DNA of 64,000 bases from Paralvinella palmiformis (Eukaryota > Annelida > Polychaeta > Terebellida > Alvinellidae): assembly GCA_025642065.1 (NCBI GenBank), contig JAODUP010000322.1:33501-97500 (forward strand), read 5' to 3'. Under the pieces are notes generated by a model that did no database searches, was not told where the DNA came from, and saw only the letters and a list, made by a program, of their open reading frames with translations. A program made the translations under genes and the position numbers. Below are positions 37,003 through 49,560 of this stretch, one piece after another. The number at the start of each line of letters is the position of its first letter. Position 1 is the first letter of the stretch.

Positions 37003-37286
37003 CAGTTCAGGGAACCTCATCACGTCCGACGTTACGTCACTCAGCTACGTCGCCTACGTCATAATAAAGGGGCCGTGAAATAAATAAATCGGCAATAAAA
37101 GATAAAAGAAGCTAAAAACAAAACATTTAAAATACAATAAAAACACATGGAAACATAACAAAATCTATATACAATAACAAATTTACATTGAAAGGCATTT
37201 TTAAGGCATTACGTCTATTTTATGTAAAAAGGGTTATGCCTCCACGGCTTTTGAAAGCAATGAATGACGTAGTGCGGGGTATGACT
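37003..37286 (+). mobile_element. pogo/Tigger-like MITE, copy 2 (one end lost)
   Basis: It aligns with the reverse of 5344-5693 from TTCAGTTCAGGGAACCTCAT through CGTCCGACGTTACGTCACTC, AAAGATAAAAGAAGCTAAAA and CACGGCTTTTGAAAGCAATG to the outer end GCGGGGTATGACTG, followed by TA (37287-37288). The first 65 or so bases, including the other inverted repeat, are missing or too diverged to see. Confidence 0.7.
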
Positions 37287-37289
37287 GTA

Positions 37290-37718
37290 TATAATAATTC
37301 AATAACACATTTCTTGGGATTATCTTGCTATAATGATATCAAGGTCTCTTCTTCGGTGATACATAAAGATTCCCATCAAAAATGTATCTATTATCTAACA
37401 GATTATTCTCGCTGCCTTTGATAGTTGTAAATATGAATGATTCATTGTAAAGGGGACACCTTTCAACACCTTTCGGGATAAACTCATTAATAATACGTCA
37501 TTCGTTCGACTTGATATCATAAGGCAACCGAGGACGACGTAATCTCTTACCCGAAGTGAGTTCTGGTCTGGGATCAAAGCATATTATTCTGGATACGAGT
37601 ATCAACATTACATTGACAGACATGATGGAATCAATACCTAAGATGGGCTGCCACCGCTTTAGGCAGCTAATAAAATAATAGTATGTGGAGCTAGGTATAC
37701 ACGACTGGAGAAACGAAT
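37290..37718. other. Unique DNA, nothing recognised
   Basis: A 60-codon minus-strand frame (37395-37577) has no domain. Confidence 0.35.
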
Positions 37719-37732
37719 ATCTCTCTCTCTCT

Positions 37733-37789
<57 letters not shown>

Positions 37790-37914
37790 GTATAATTTTA
37801 TGAAATGTATAATACATATTCACAGGTATTAAGACGGGGGTAGAGACAGATGGATAGAAGAACGAATAATACAACGGTAGCCAAGTGGATGGAGGCATGA
37901 GATGCTTAGACTTG

Positions 37915-37982
<68 letters not shown>

Positions 37983-38034
37983 GACAGACACACAGATAGA
38001 GATAGAGAAATAGATAGAATAGATAGATAGATAA
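37719..38034. repeat. CT-TA array and a second TA-GACA-GATA array
   Basis: CT at 37719-37735 passes into TA to 37785. After 130 unique bases a second array has TA 37919-37979, GACA then GATA/GATAGA to 38034. The 110-codon minus frame here is repeat-driven. Confidence 0.95.
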
Positions 38035-38508
38035 AGTCAATGCCATCCCCTTACTGCGTATGACATAAACCCATTGTATACATAAACTGACGATAATCTA
38101 ATATAATGCGAGATTATGCGCTGAATTGTTCCTGATGGAAGAAGACTGATAACAAAACGTCTTCACATTGTCATTGATACACGAGCCGAGAGAGAAATAA
38201 TGGTCAGAGGTCTAAAAGAAACGATTAAGATCAGTAATTTAATAAGGAATTGTGAGCTTTCAGCTTTATTGGTGATCGATATTGATCCATTGTTGTGTAC
38301 ATTGTCCTAGATAGAGTTCACGTTATATTGACTATTGAGAAGACGAACACGTCGCGCTTAAGAAACGGACTGTCATCCAAAATAAGACAATATCGAGTTA
38401 TCTTCATTGACTTGAGTAACTCTGATGAGATTACATGATCTGTTTCTCTCTTGATTGAATTTTATTTCAAAACATTACGATTACAATACAGTGACTCCAT
38501 ATGCAGTC

Positions 38509-38563
<55 letters not shown>

Positions 38564-39481
38564 TTGAAAGATGAAATTTAAATATAAGACAATATCAAGG
38601 CTTCAGATTATGGCTAGATCCTGACTCGTACCTATACTTGTGGGATGTTTATCAGGGAGTTGTTATTCAGTCATATATCCCACAACTATGATATCTAACG
38701 GAGCTAAACAAAACATTCACCCGGAAATACAAGGTTCATAATTCAAATTGGAACCATTTATTTAAATAGAGCAGGTCCGGGGGGGGGGGGGGTTACACTG
38801 GTGCGCTGTTATCTGCGAGTTTTTTATAGAATGAAAATGATCACGCACGCACTTACACGCGCACAAGTAGCGAGCACAATCCACTCGATGGCGTATTGGA
38901 TTGACATTGGCAGCTACCGTGTGGAATATTTGAAGTTATGAGTTATGAGTAATACCTGGTCGTGTTATGTTACGTTACTTATTTTTGTTATCGCTTCCGA
39001 GTCACTTAACAAGTTACAATACCGTCAAGAGTCAGCGTGCTATAGTCCTATACGATGTCGAGCTATTAATTATTTCTCACCTGGATCTTATTTGACGTTG
39101 TGCTAAACCGAAAACCGAAGAAATCCCAACGCCACATGATCCTTGTTGATTAACCGAGTATCCCGGTAATAGAGTCGCAATTTCTTCCGGGATTGTTGAC
39201 GTTAACGAAGTCGGTCTGGAAACACGAAAAAAATATTCAGTGGACAAATTGTATTGTAGGAGGCATTTCTCCCGAGAAATCATGGGGCATGCTTCGTTTT
39301 CGGTCTGACATTACCTGCTGCGTGGGACACTGGCTGGAAAAAGTGGCGTTTAAAAACAACTGAAAACCAAAATGTCTTCTTCGTCCTAACTGGTGAAGAA
39401 TGGCCGCCGGCAGCTTCGTCGAGAAATTGGATTATAGCATTGTTGATGCCTTTATAAACCTGTCATTTGATAGAATTGCGT
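38035..39481. other. Unique DNA with (TA)n at 38515-38555 and poly-G at 38779-38791
   Basis: No supported frame. The 68-codon minus frame 39077-39283 has no domain. Confidence 0.5.
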
Positions 39482-39545
39482 AAGAAGAAGAATAATAAGA
39501 AGAAGAACAACAACAACAACAGCATCAACAACAACAACAACAACG
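39482..39545. repeat. (AAG/AAC)n trinucleotide tract
   Basis: AAG-type units to 39505, then ACA/AAC units. Confidence 0.85.
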
Positions 39546-39679
39546 ATTAGAAACAGCAACAACTACAACGGCAATAAAGACGACGGCGACAATTCAAGTA
39601 ATGATTAAAATGGCAAAACGTAAACAGAGTGGCGGCCGTTAGTGTCATGGAAACAGCACCCTTTAATAAATGTACATCT

Positions 39680-39869
39680 AAATGTTGTCGGTTCGTGGCC
39701 GCATCTGTACACACACGGCCAACTGAATGGGTCGGGCGAGCTCCGAGGGTGCTGAGGCGAAGTGATAGATGAAACATCCCTCTGACACAGCCACGGCGGC
39801 CGGGGTTTGAACCTAGGTGCTATAGATCTGTGGCTGACCGCGTTACCACTTAGGCCACGGAGGCGTCCG
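39680..39869 (-). mobile_element. tRNA-SINE, reversed, diverged copy of the 43631 family
   Basis: Read from 39869 on the minus strand it starts GACGCCTCCGTGGCCTAAGTGG. TGGCCTAAGTGG is an A box with one mismatch, and AGGTTCAAACCCCGG holds the B box. The body GTTTCATCTATCACTTCGCC...GCTCGCCCGACCCATTCAG...GCGGCCACGAACCGACAACA follows the order of the 43631 family. No clear target duplication was found. Confidence 0.65.
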
Positions 39870-41077
39870 GATATCGATAACAAGCCCGCGTCTTAAAATG
39901 CCCGCACAGCGAGCCAAGATCGGGCGAAAATTTCAGACCCCTTCGTGCGGGGAACATCGTTTGCGGGCAAATTTACCAGCGCAGTAATAGACTTCATGAG
40001 AATAGCTTTATCGGATTTTAGATCCGTGCTTCGAGGGGAGCCCGGGTTTTTACCTCATTCACGCCCACTGCGCATTTTAAAGCCAGTAAAATCAGACGAC
40101 ATTATTCGAAGTTGTAGGTAACGAAGATAATCCAATAACAGGCGGACTCATCGCGCCTGGACAGAGCACGTGAGCAGAAAGAGAAATCCATGCGGAGTGA
40201 CGGAGAAAGGCGCCGAAAGAAAATGGCGAGTTATTATGCGAGATGCTTTCGAAAGTATGGGACGTCGCGAAAATTTGTTCACTAATTAACAACGGGCCCT
40301 TGATGTTTACTTTAAATGTCACCAGGCAAAGACTGCGTCACGTCTGTAAATATTTCCTCGTGTCTGGGAAGATCCCGAGCCGTACAATGCGGACAACACG
40401 TGTAGGTACGCGGACGTCGTGTGAATGTCGATTCCACGTCGTAATTACGTCACACTCGCTACACACAATAGCGTCTCGTGGCAGTACCGAGACGCCGCTG
40501 TAAAGCATCCGATGATTCTCCGCGTCGACGTCGATGGGAAGGCGCGGCCAGGAAATCGTCTGCCAATAATCGACGTCATCAGTCACGTGAACGCGACAAC
40601 GACAAGAGTTTAACAAGAGAGCCAATCATCTGTCATTTACCAACCTATCAATTTTCATCGATAGATATCGATCGCCGATCGACCGGTACCGGCTTATAAT
40701 CGGCTAATTCGAACCGTTTCTGGCGATCGCTTCCGAGCATTCCACGCCGAACCAAACAGAGCGATAATAGGGGAACCGTGTTAGAACCGTTCGCTGGTTC
40801 CACACCGAGAATGCCGCCAATGACGATTAATTGATTGCTGTGTCGATTGTGGAAATGGATGAAGTGTGTCCGGAATGTTTTATATTCGCTGTCTGCGTAC
40901 ATCGGTATTTTCATCTGGATCGTGGTGCTCGCATTTCTTAAAATTGCTCCATACCACCTCTACTGAATCTGATACTTTTATCATTTCGCCCAAATGGATC
41001 TCATTCCTTAATATCATTCTCTGGTAATAAATTGGTATAGAATATACATTGTACATATTGAGAGCAATGCAAAACTT

Positions 41078-41080
<3 letters not shown>
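39870..41080. other. CpG-rich unique DNA
   Basis: CpG is frequent from 39890 to 40760, giving six overlapping short frames on both strands (60-95 codons), none with a domain. It could be an unmethylated island or old exon-rich DNA, and nothing decides between these. Confidence 0.35.

Positions 41081-41112
<32 letters not shown>
41081..41112. repeat. (AAT)n microsatellite
   Basis: About 10 units. Confidence 0.95.
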
Positions 41113-41113
<1 letters not shown>

Positions 41114-41349
41114 TTCAGCAGTCTATTAAAGATCAAGTGGTTCTATAGGATATTAACAATATGATAATAACTGTTTTATTTTTGTATCGTTGTTTATGTG
41201 AAATCGGTCATGTGATATTCGAAATACGAAGCTGGTAATGTGATGCTGGACATGTGAAGCCTAAATAGCTACAGAAATAGCTACGCCACCTGACGATATA
41301 TATTTTTGATAAATGATTGAGACACTGTGGTAAGCATACACGAATGTTC

Positions 41350-41352
<3 letters not shown>

Positions 41353-41388
<36 letters not shown>

Positions 41389-41643
41389 ATACCCAGCTTT
41401 AGGTAATTTCGGCCGACGTCAAATTCGACTTTACGTCATTTTCTATAGTAAATTTCGGTTCAGCGAATATCATTACGTCCGACGTTACGTCACCCAGCTA
41501 CGACACCTACGTCATAGTGAAAGAATGTGAAACATCGAAATATATTTTTAATGTCTTTTAAGGCATTACGTCCGGTTTACATTAAAAAAATAGTTAGGTC
41601 ACGGCTTTTATAGAACCAATTAATGACGTTGGGCAGGGTATGA

Positions 41644-41690
<47 letters not shown>
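41353..41690 (+). mobile_element. pogo/Tigger-like MITE, copy 3, inside a (TA)n tract
   Basis: The element proper is 41384-41645. The left end TAGTAATACCCAGCTTTAGG lacks one or two bases of the TACAG start. The middle has ATTTCGGCCGACGTCAAATT, TACGTCCGACGTTACGTCAC and GGCATTACGTCCGG. The right end is CACGGCTTTTATAGAACC...GGGCAGGGTATGACT. It is flanked by pure TA on both sides (41353-41383 and 41646-41690), as expected for insertion at TA within a TA array or for TA growth from the duplicated target. Confidence 0.75.
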
Positions 41691-41691
<1 letters not shown>

Positions 41692-41755
41692 CTGACACAT
41701 ATATATGGGGAAACTGGGAGAAACAGAAATAATGCAATAGGACAGATATATAGAA

Positions 41756-41823
41756 AGATAGTTAAATGAATAGATAGACAGATAGTTAGATAAATAGATA
41801 GATAGATAGATAGATAGATAGAT
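41756..41823. repeat. (GATA)n tetranucleotide array
   Basis: GATA/TAGA units with a few interruptions, pure at 41796-41821. Confidence 0.9.
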
Positions 41824-42157
41824 GGATATATAAACGGACACATAGAAGTAATGAAAGAGAAGTGCGGACGGACGGAGATAGGAAAAAAGACAAACAGACA
41901 GGTACATCCACCCATCCCTCTAGATGTATTACCTTCAGTAAGAGACTCCTGTCTGCCGGTTTACAATATCCAGACGACAAACCAGACTGCCTCCTAGCGG
42001 ACGATAATAGCCACATTTACGATCACTAACTTGATCTGGCGCCATTTATCACATGTTATTTCCGACGGGAGGTGCAGATGGGTTTTCTAATACGATTATC
42101 TCTTTTCTGCGCATCGGTTGACATTCCTGGTGAGAGGATGAATAACTCACCGCAGCT

Positions 42158-42181
42158 GCTGCTGCTGCTGCTGCTGCTGGT
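42158..42181. repeat. (CTG)n short array
   Basis: About eight CTG units giving a Leu or Ala run in frames on either strand. Confidence 0.9.
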
Positions 42182-42299
42182 TGAAGAAATCCCGTCAAAT
42201 TGGTTATGTTTAAAAAAAAGGAACAATTCAAAAATAAATCCATCACAGGTTTGGCTTTTTGTTCGTCTAGCAATGGTAATGAAGCAGTTATCTCTCTTC

Positions 42300-42304
42300 T
42301 CTCT

Positions 42305-42386
<82 letters not shown>

Positions 42387-42467
42387 GTACGCGCGGGCGC
42401 GCGTGTGTGTGTGCTTGCTTGCTTACTTATTCTAGTATGCACGCATGTACATTAGTGTGTGAATCTG

Positions 42468-42507
<40 letters not shown>

Positions 42508-42550
42508 GCGTGTGCGTGTTTGTGTGTGTGTGTGTGCGTCTGTGTGCGTG
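42300..42550. repeat. Two (TA)n-(GT)n compound arrays in tandem
   Basis: CT-TA-GT at 42297-42414 and TA-GT at 42471-42548. The segments after each GT block (TTAC...AGTATGCACGCATGTACATTAG and the later TATAGTATGTACGCATATACAT) are similar, so a unit of about 165 bp has been duplicated. Confidence 0.9.
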
Positions 42551-42559
42551 CTTGTCAAC

Positions 42560-43270
42560 TGATTATAGTATGTACGCATATACATTAGGGTGTGCATCTG
42601 TCCTTGCATACCTATATTTGTTTAGTTGTGTATTTTAGCTTGTCCGCCCCCCCCAACCCCCCGCTCCATGTCCGTGTATGAATGATCAGCACAAAATAGC
42701 GACTAATACCCGGCCAAGGTCACGATTTATAACTTAATGGAGGTATGTTTGTTTTACCTTCTATAGTAATTGTGAGGTTAGTGTATACTCTCTTAGGTCA
42801 ACACATCTGGGTCAATAGTAAATAATAAATCAAGGTGAAGGTCGTCTATATCTATCACAATACAGTATAATGAGGCGCCTTTTGGCGTTAATGAACCCAG
42901 GTAAGTATAAGCCTACAGTATTGTTATATCACTCACTAAATGCTACCGCATTTACACATTAATACAGTAAAATACCTGTCTAATCAGGACAGTCTAGGTA
43001 TACCAGTGCTGTAATCTGATAAAATTAAACGTTAACTAAAGAGTGACCTTAATAGACAAGTGGGCATTTTAAGCAAATTGTCGTTAATTCAGGTCGTCTT
43101 TGACAACTTATCTGCTGGCGTGATCGAGAAACAAAAACAAAGTTAACGGATAACTTGCTTAAATCGAAAACACTTGAGTTATGTGTAGTTTGAGAGACGT
43201 CTATAAAGTACTACTATTACGAATTTATGAAGTAGTTCTATAGATGAAGTCACCGCGTGGGTAGTGTTTT

Positions 43271-43271
<1 letters not shown>
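42560..43271. other. Unique DNA with one transposon-end-like motif
   Basis: TACAGTAAAATACCTGTCTA at 42964 resembles a pogo/Tigger end, but no matching inverted end was found. Confidence 0.3.

Positions 43272-43303
<32 letters not shown>
43272..43303. repeat. (GA)n microsatellite
   Basis: About 15 units. Confidence 0.95.
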
Positions 43304-43304
<1 letters not shown>

Positions 43305-43630
43305 TGTTCCCTTATTCTAAATTGATCTAGTTGCCTTCAATTTCGTTCCTATAATGGCCAACTCCGCTAGCTTTGATACTACAAGTCGATGTTTGAAACA
43401 GAAGCCCTTGTAGCTCTCTATCGACACAGATAGACTGGAATATTGTCCATTATTCGAGTTTCTGCCTCAATAGCCAATAGGACGTGACGCCTACGAGTCC
43501 CGTTAATCTGGATTACGTCCTGCGCGGGTCGATAATCCCGGCCGATCAATCACGATGTTCAATTAGAACGTATTTGCGTTGACATTGAATAATTTAGAAT
43601 CGTAAATCGCATAAATCGTGAAAACCTGAA

Positions 43631-43830
43631 GGGCGCCTCCGTGGTCTAGCGGCGGTAGCGTGTTGGACCACAGATCACTACCACCCGTGTTCGAATCTCG
43701 GCGTGGGCATATCTGAAGGTTGTTTCGTCTTTGACTTCGCTTCATTACCTTTGGAGGTCGCTCGGCCCATTTAGCCTACCTTGTGCACAAAAGTGGCCGT
43801 AAAACATCAATCATCATCATCATCATCATC
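43631..43830 (+). mobile_element. tRNA-SINE, copy with 16-bp target duplication
   Basis: The 200-bp element starts GGGCGCCTCCGTGGTCTAGC. TGGTCTAGCGG is a perfect A box (followed by a small GGC insertion) and GTTCGAATC a perfect B box, so pol III could transcribe it. The body runs GGTTGTTTCGTCTTTGACTT, GGAGGTCGCTCGGCCCATTT, GTGCACAAAAGTGGCCGTAA, ending in AACATCAATC and ATC repeats. The 16 bases ATCGTGAAAACCTGAA at 43615-43630 recur exactly at 43831-43846, a perfect target-site duplication. The acceptor stem does not pair, so it is not a tRNA gene. Confidence 0.92.
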
Positions 43831-43849
43831 ATCGTGAAAACCTGAAAAT

Positions 43850-46800
43850 CTGTTCGAAAAGGGTTAATTCGATTCAAGAATCTCAACTACATTTACCACA
43901 GGAATAATTGGGTCACTTGGTGTTATTGTTTGTTTTATTTGGGGTTTTTTTGCTTTGTTTTTTGGTGTGGGGAGACTTCCGGGTTAGCTTTTACTATGTA
44001 GGTCATTCAGTAATCCGACATTGCCTGAACGAGATTTTTCTTTGCCACTTTTTGAGCTGAGAACTGAAAAGCTCGTGGTACATATACTGTGTTTTATCTT
44101 GCCCGTAGGTGATGAAGATTGTATACATATGATGATGATGATGATGATGATGATGATCTTCTTGGTGATAATAGAGACAATTGTTCGCCCAGATTAGCTG
44201 ATCGCGTGTTTCGAGGTAACTACGAAAAGCGGTCACAATGACCTGGTAAAATAATTTCTCCTATTTAAACATGATTAGAACAAAACCTGAATGAACGACC
44301 ACCTGTCCAAATCGATGACTATGACCGCTACAGGCTTATAGTAACATCCCACTAGCTTCCCGATAAACATATTGACGATCCTGGATGGGTTGTTTTCCTT
44401 TTCAATTCTCCGGATGGCATCCTGTTCTAAGCGTGTTCGTTTCACCAAGTAACCATTTTGAAAAACCGGGAAGATCTACAGCCAAGACGTGGAACTAAGC
44501 CTAGGATCTAACGATTTATAGACAACCATTTCATCATCCTCGTCATCATCACCTACATTACAATGATCACCTTCTTCGGCAAATCATTATCGTCCTCGAT
44601 TTCACTATCACCAAAAAATCTTCTTCCTCATCGTTGTCAGCGGGAGCATCCTCATCGCAATCGCTGTCACAATCGTTGTCACTAGCATTAATGGAATAAT
44701 AAGCATGTGTTTATATTTAAATTATCATGTTCAAATAACACGCTATCAACTCTGTACTGGATGATGCTCAAAACAGCAAAAGGTGTCATCGTCTTGTCTC
44801 AAAAACACAGGAATCCTGACGTTTATCTGAGTTCGTTGAAATATTGCGTCAATAACAAAGTAATGCATAACATTTAGAAATTCTTTTGGAAACGTTTGTA
44901 GTCCTCAAAAGCTGATTGTTAAAGAAAACGTTTGCCAAAAATAAAACCCAATAATGTCAAGTGTCATGGTACCGTCTTCGTATAACTAAACATCCGAAAC
45001 ACTTAGTAGTTGTATTCTCTTTCAGTTCGTGTGATACAACATAATTTGTCGAAAACACAAATGCAGAATACGGTGACATTTCTACGTAAACACACACATT
45101 TACTGCTATGTAATCAATTGAGACATGTTTACCAAATAAACCATACTTGCACGCTTCAAACTTGCCTTCAAACTATAGAAATGTGTGGCTTTTTTCTTCT
45201 CTGAATGTTTACGTTTACGTAAGCGCTTGAATTCGGAATCCATTACTCTGATGTATATTCCCGTTTCACTATCCCTTTATTACAAAAACCTCATAATTTT
45301 CATTTGCTATTTATAACGAAATGTGAATTTTTCGCCACCTTCATTACACCCTACACAATCTCCCCGTAATATAAACCTATATATTAGCAGTGTTGGAAAT
45401 TCCCTAAAAACAATCATCAGGGACCAGGTCTGGCGAGTCGTAAAAGTTGTCAGCCCTGATGAAAGGTTGCCGGCACAGGTGCTGCAAGAGAATAGCAGCC
45501 CGGAAACCTCAAAGTAAGCTGAATGTATACGAACACAGTAGGGGGCAATGCATAGGCTAAAATATTAGTAAATGGGCAAGGGGGCTTAATAGTTGATCAT
45601 TTATGCATGATGGGGTGAATAATTGTCAATGGAAATGGGTTTACGAATATATGTGTGGCGAGGTCAAGAAAAAAGAAAAGAAATAGCCCTAAGCTTATTA
45701 TCACTATGTGAAATACAACTAATGATTTAGTTATTAAACATCCATCTTTATTTCAGCATAAAATTAAATATCTTCTTTCGGGTGGTTCACTCCACAAATA
45801 ACGATGTGTAAGAGTGTGAGATTTAAATTTCCCGGGTAACTAACTACCAGAGCCATATCTGTAAAAAGATTGCTGGTCAGTTGAAAGAGGAGATTCCATT
45901 GATATTTGACCAATCACCGCCGTCGTACCAATGCTTCAGATGTCAACAAGAGCATGTGTAAAACATGAACACAACGACATCCGCGGACGCATTATGAGAC
46001 TCAAGTTCACTTCGGCCTTGATTTGCCCGAAAAAACATGCTGAAAATGACAAATAAAAATCTGGGTTTGTTCAATGAATAAATTATTGTTTCTTATTATT
46101 TTAACCGTTATTTGCCGTGCGAAATGTAGAATAGGTTGAATATCAGCAGGACCACCGGGGCGGCAAATATAGACAGGGTTAAGAAGTGTCGACCTTTTAT
46201 TTCCAACACTGATATTAGATACAGCCCATCAAAATTGACACAGGATATTTTCTGTCCTTTTAAGTACATTGGTTTTAGGCCTCTTCCAGACAGCAAAAGA
46301 ACACCAGCAACAGCAGCAACAACAACACCACTTAATAGATTACTGACTTGCAATGTTGTTGGCTGTTAATGGGCATCATTTCAGTCTTCAACGCAAACAA
46401 CTAACAAGTATTCGGTTAATCAAATCAAAGTTATCGGGGTCACGTCAAGGGTCACCGTAAAGGGCCTTTAAATCTTAATGCGCTTCAACAAAACCTCGAC
46501 CAAAATCTCCGTATCTACTGAGAACTGTCACGATATTGACCGCGTGTTTTTGAAGCCTCATTAAGTCGAGAAGAGGAACGATCATTTGGCACACTTCGAT
46601 TACGATCCAGAGACACGGGAAATACCATTACGGATCGATAAACGACGTAGTCCCTCGTCGACGGCCATGCTATAAACCCTTGGAGTGGGGCTATTTTATA
46701 TCGATGGGTAATGAGGAGGGGGGGATTGAGGACACATACGGGAGGGAGTGCATCCGAATCGATGCCATCAGAAGTATCACAATGCCGTGATAAGCGTTCT

Positions 46801-47709
46801 GTCGAGATTCTCTTATTAATGTCATTAGACTTGGCCTCAACAACTCAATCTGCCTCACATCTGTTGTTGTGCCTCAGAGAGAAATCGACACAAGGAGGTA
46901 GTTAGAGAGGCAACCAACGTAACAATGGCCGTCTTTAGCAACGATTGGTTTAATGTTTTTCCATTTAAAACTAAAGTACAGCGTACTCAGGGCGAATGTC
47001 TCCGGAGTCAGTGAGGTAGGAATTGAGCCGACCGCTGGGGGGGGGGGGGGGGCGATTATTGATGACTTTTCGGTCATTTTTTTCCGGTTTCATTGTTTTA
47101 CTGTTCGCGTGATTTCGGTTTTCTTTTCTTTTTTGTCTTGATATTTTTTTTAATATGTCATGTCTACTTAAAATGTACCATGGTTGTTCTCTTTGTTTGT
47201 ATTACATATTATGTCTATATAACTGCCAGTTTTAGTGGGAGCTTCGTGTGATGTTGTCTATTTAAAATTGCCGATTTGGGGTTGTTTTCTTTGATAATTC
47301 AAGTCTATTTTAAACTGTCCACATTAAGTTTCTATATCTGAATAACTAACTCGGTATATTATTTGCATACGAGAGGGGAGGGGGCTTGTCATATGAAGCG
47401 GCGTGATTATTATTAATAATCCCTACTGTGTCGTGACAATTTATGTATATGTGTAAATAACATTAGGCAGAAATGGCGTTGCGTGTACAAATCTGAAACA
47501 AAAAATAAATTTAAAAAATGGCGCGTTCGTATCATTTCATAAATATTCATACATTTTGTACGTGTATATGTTTGCACATGGATATGTATATTCTCATGCG
47601 ATATTGAATAGACTACGAAAAATAATATTAAATTCTGGGGTTGGGCCGCGCATATCTACCACATAATGGATTAGAAATCGACACATTCCACCAATTATTG
47701 CGAAACTCG

Positions 47710-47718
<9 letters not shown>
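43850..47718. other. Unique DNA, nothing firm, with (GAT)n at 44131-44157
   Basis: Several frames of 60-81 codons (for example 46108-46353 minus) lack recognised domains. A CTGATGA...GAAAC pattern at 45414-45497 is treated as a finding. A poly-G run lies at 47037-47052. Confidence 0.4.
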
Positions 47719-47758
<40 letters not shown>

Positions 47759-47774
47759 CGTGTGTGTGTGTGTG
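47719..47774. repeat. (TA)n-(GT)n compound microsatellite
   Basis: TA to 47743 then GT with one GCGT break. Confidence 0.95.
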
Positions 47775-48723
47775 ATATCAACAAAATCACAAGGGAGAAA
47801 ACAGTGATACTATAAGTCAAACATGCATAATAAAAGAAATTCTTCTTACCATTAGGTATCATTACCTATAGCCATTTCTCCATTAAGCCAGTAGTGGTAT
47901 ATGAGGCGCTCACGATACATTAATTACATTTACTACGAGTCAATGGCGGAGTAGAACCTCAATGTCAAGGTCATTATCCTTCGTACTAGCAATTAACGAC
48001 TTAAAATTGGAAATGGCCTGAATGGAGGACAATCCATCATTAACGCTGTACAATACGGGAGGACGTGTGGAATTGTAGAGCACGCACGCACGCACACACA
48101 AATATGCACGCACACATACACGTTAGCATTTGTTTTTGGGGCGTATGTATGTATGTCATACGTGTTTGTTGATCTGTAGTTTTTTTCAATTATAATTGTT
48201 ATTCATTTGGAAAAAGCGCTTCACCTTCGAAGGTCAGTCATGTAGTATATGTTTTTACAGATTAACCCTTTGTAGTACGGTTTTGGGCGAGCATATCAGT
48301 TAAAAACGACAAACCTCGAGGCGGTTCACAATTAATCATCACCTCGAACTAAGAGTGGAATGTTCAGAAAGAGATCTCCTTATGCCAGCACATGTCTTTA
48401 CTGGCGACCAGCGAGTACGAATAAGGTCGGGACATTAATCAGTCGTTGTTTTCTCTATATCGTAAGTCCCTGGAGTGAACACCGTTCGTTGACATGGTGC
48501 CTGGATAGAGATACAGGGAAGGATTTCTGATTGATGACGTCTCTAAAAATAGGATGTTTAGTTTCAGTTTCTTTGTCTAAATATTGTTCTTACATTTCAG
48601 AAAATTGTTAATTTGTATTTCGTTAACAGAATGCATCCATCTACCTATTAGACGTCTCAGCAAGAAAGGTCGCTTCTCGCGCGTTCATCCCTGAGGAATC
48701 GTCCTGAAGTTGTGCCCCCCACT
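47775..48723. other. Unique DNA, nothing recognised
   Basis: Short CACG/CACA repeats near 48080-48122 only. Confidence 0.35.
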
Positions 48724-48724
48724 A

Positions 48725-48753
48725 CACACACACACACACACACACACGCACGT

Positions 48754-48808
<55 letters not shown>

Positions 48809-48830
48809 CAAACACACACACAAACACATT
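48725..48830. repeat. (CA)n-(TA)n-(CA)n compound array
   Basis: CA with GCACGTA break to 48783, TA to 48808, then CA-rich again. Confidence 0.95.
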
Positions 48831-49357
48831 CAGCCAAACGAACACAGACACGAAATACTTCATTTCATGACATCACCCCAACAAACAGCTACATTATTAT
48901 CACGAAAAAGATCGATAAGTCATCGACGTTAAAAAACTGAATTAAAAATATGTCAAGTGACCTGTAAAATATCATTATTACTTCTGTTTGACAACGGACA
49001 CAAAAACTATTTGTTTACCCGTTGTCTCCAAGCTAGTCATGTAGTCTGCGTTATTCTGCACAGGGAGCATGCGCAGTAAGGGGGGAAGTCCCGTATGACA
49101 CTTTTTTTTGGGGGGGGAGCCATATATACGTCATATCGACGATAATGGGGGTATCAGCGTGACAGATCATTGCTGTTCATATCATAACAAAGAAGGTTGT
49201 GCTTATTACCAATACTGTGTGACGACCAATGTTACTTGACGAACCAGGTCATGTGACACACAGTGCGGTCGAAGGAGCAATCTTCTATGACGTAACTATT
49301 CTGTGGTACAGAAGAGCCTCGTATCAAACGGTGCCACGTGATAAACATTGTTGTTCA
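48831..49357. other. Unique DNA, nothing recognised
   Basis: A T/G run at 49101-49118. The phrase GTGACAAAC...TGTGACAAACA around 49255-49650 recurs loosely but forms no clear array. Confidence 0.3.
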
Positions 49358-49368
49358 TAAACGGTTAA

Positions 49369-49560
49369 GGGGCGCCTTCGTGGTCTAACTGGTAGCGCGT
49401 TGGACCACGGATCACTACCGCCTGAGATCCAATATCGGCGTAGGCATATTTGGAGGGTGTTTCATCTTTGACTTCGGTTCATTACGTTTGGGGGTCGCTC
49501 GGCCCATTTAGCCTATCACGTGCACACAACTGGCCGTAAAACATCAATCATCAATCACCG
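49369..49560 (+). mobile_element. tRNA-SINE, copy with 11-bp target duplication
   Basis: Starts GGGGCGCCTTCGTGGTCTAA. The A box is TGGTCTAACTGG. The B box is mutated (GAGATCCAATATC), so internal transcription is probably lost. The body matches the 43631 copy from GGCATATTTGGAGGGTGTTT to GCACACAACTGGCCGTAAAA. TAAACGGTTAA at 49358-49368 recurs at 49561-49571. Confidence 0.9.
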
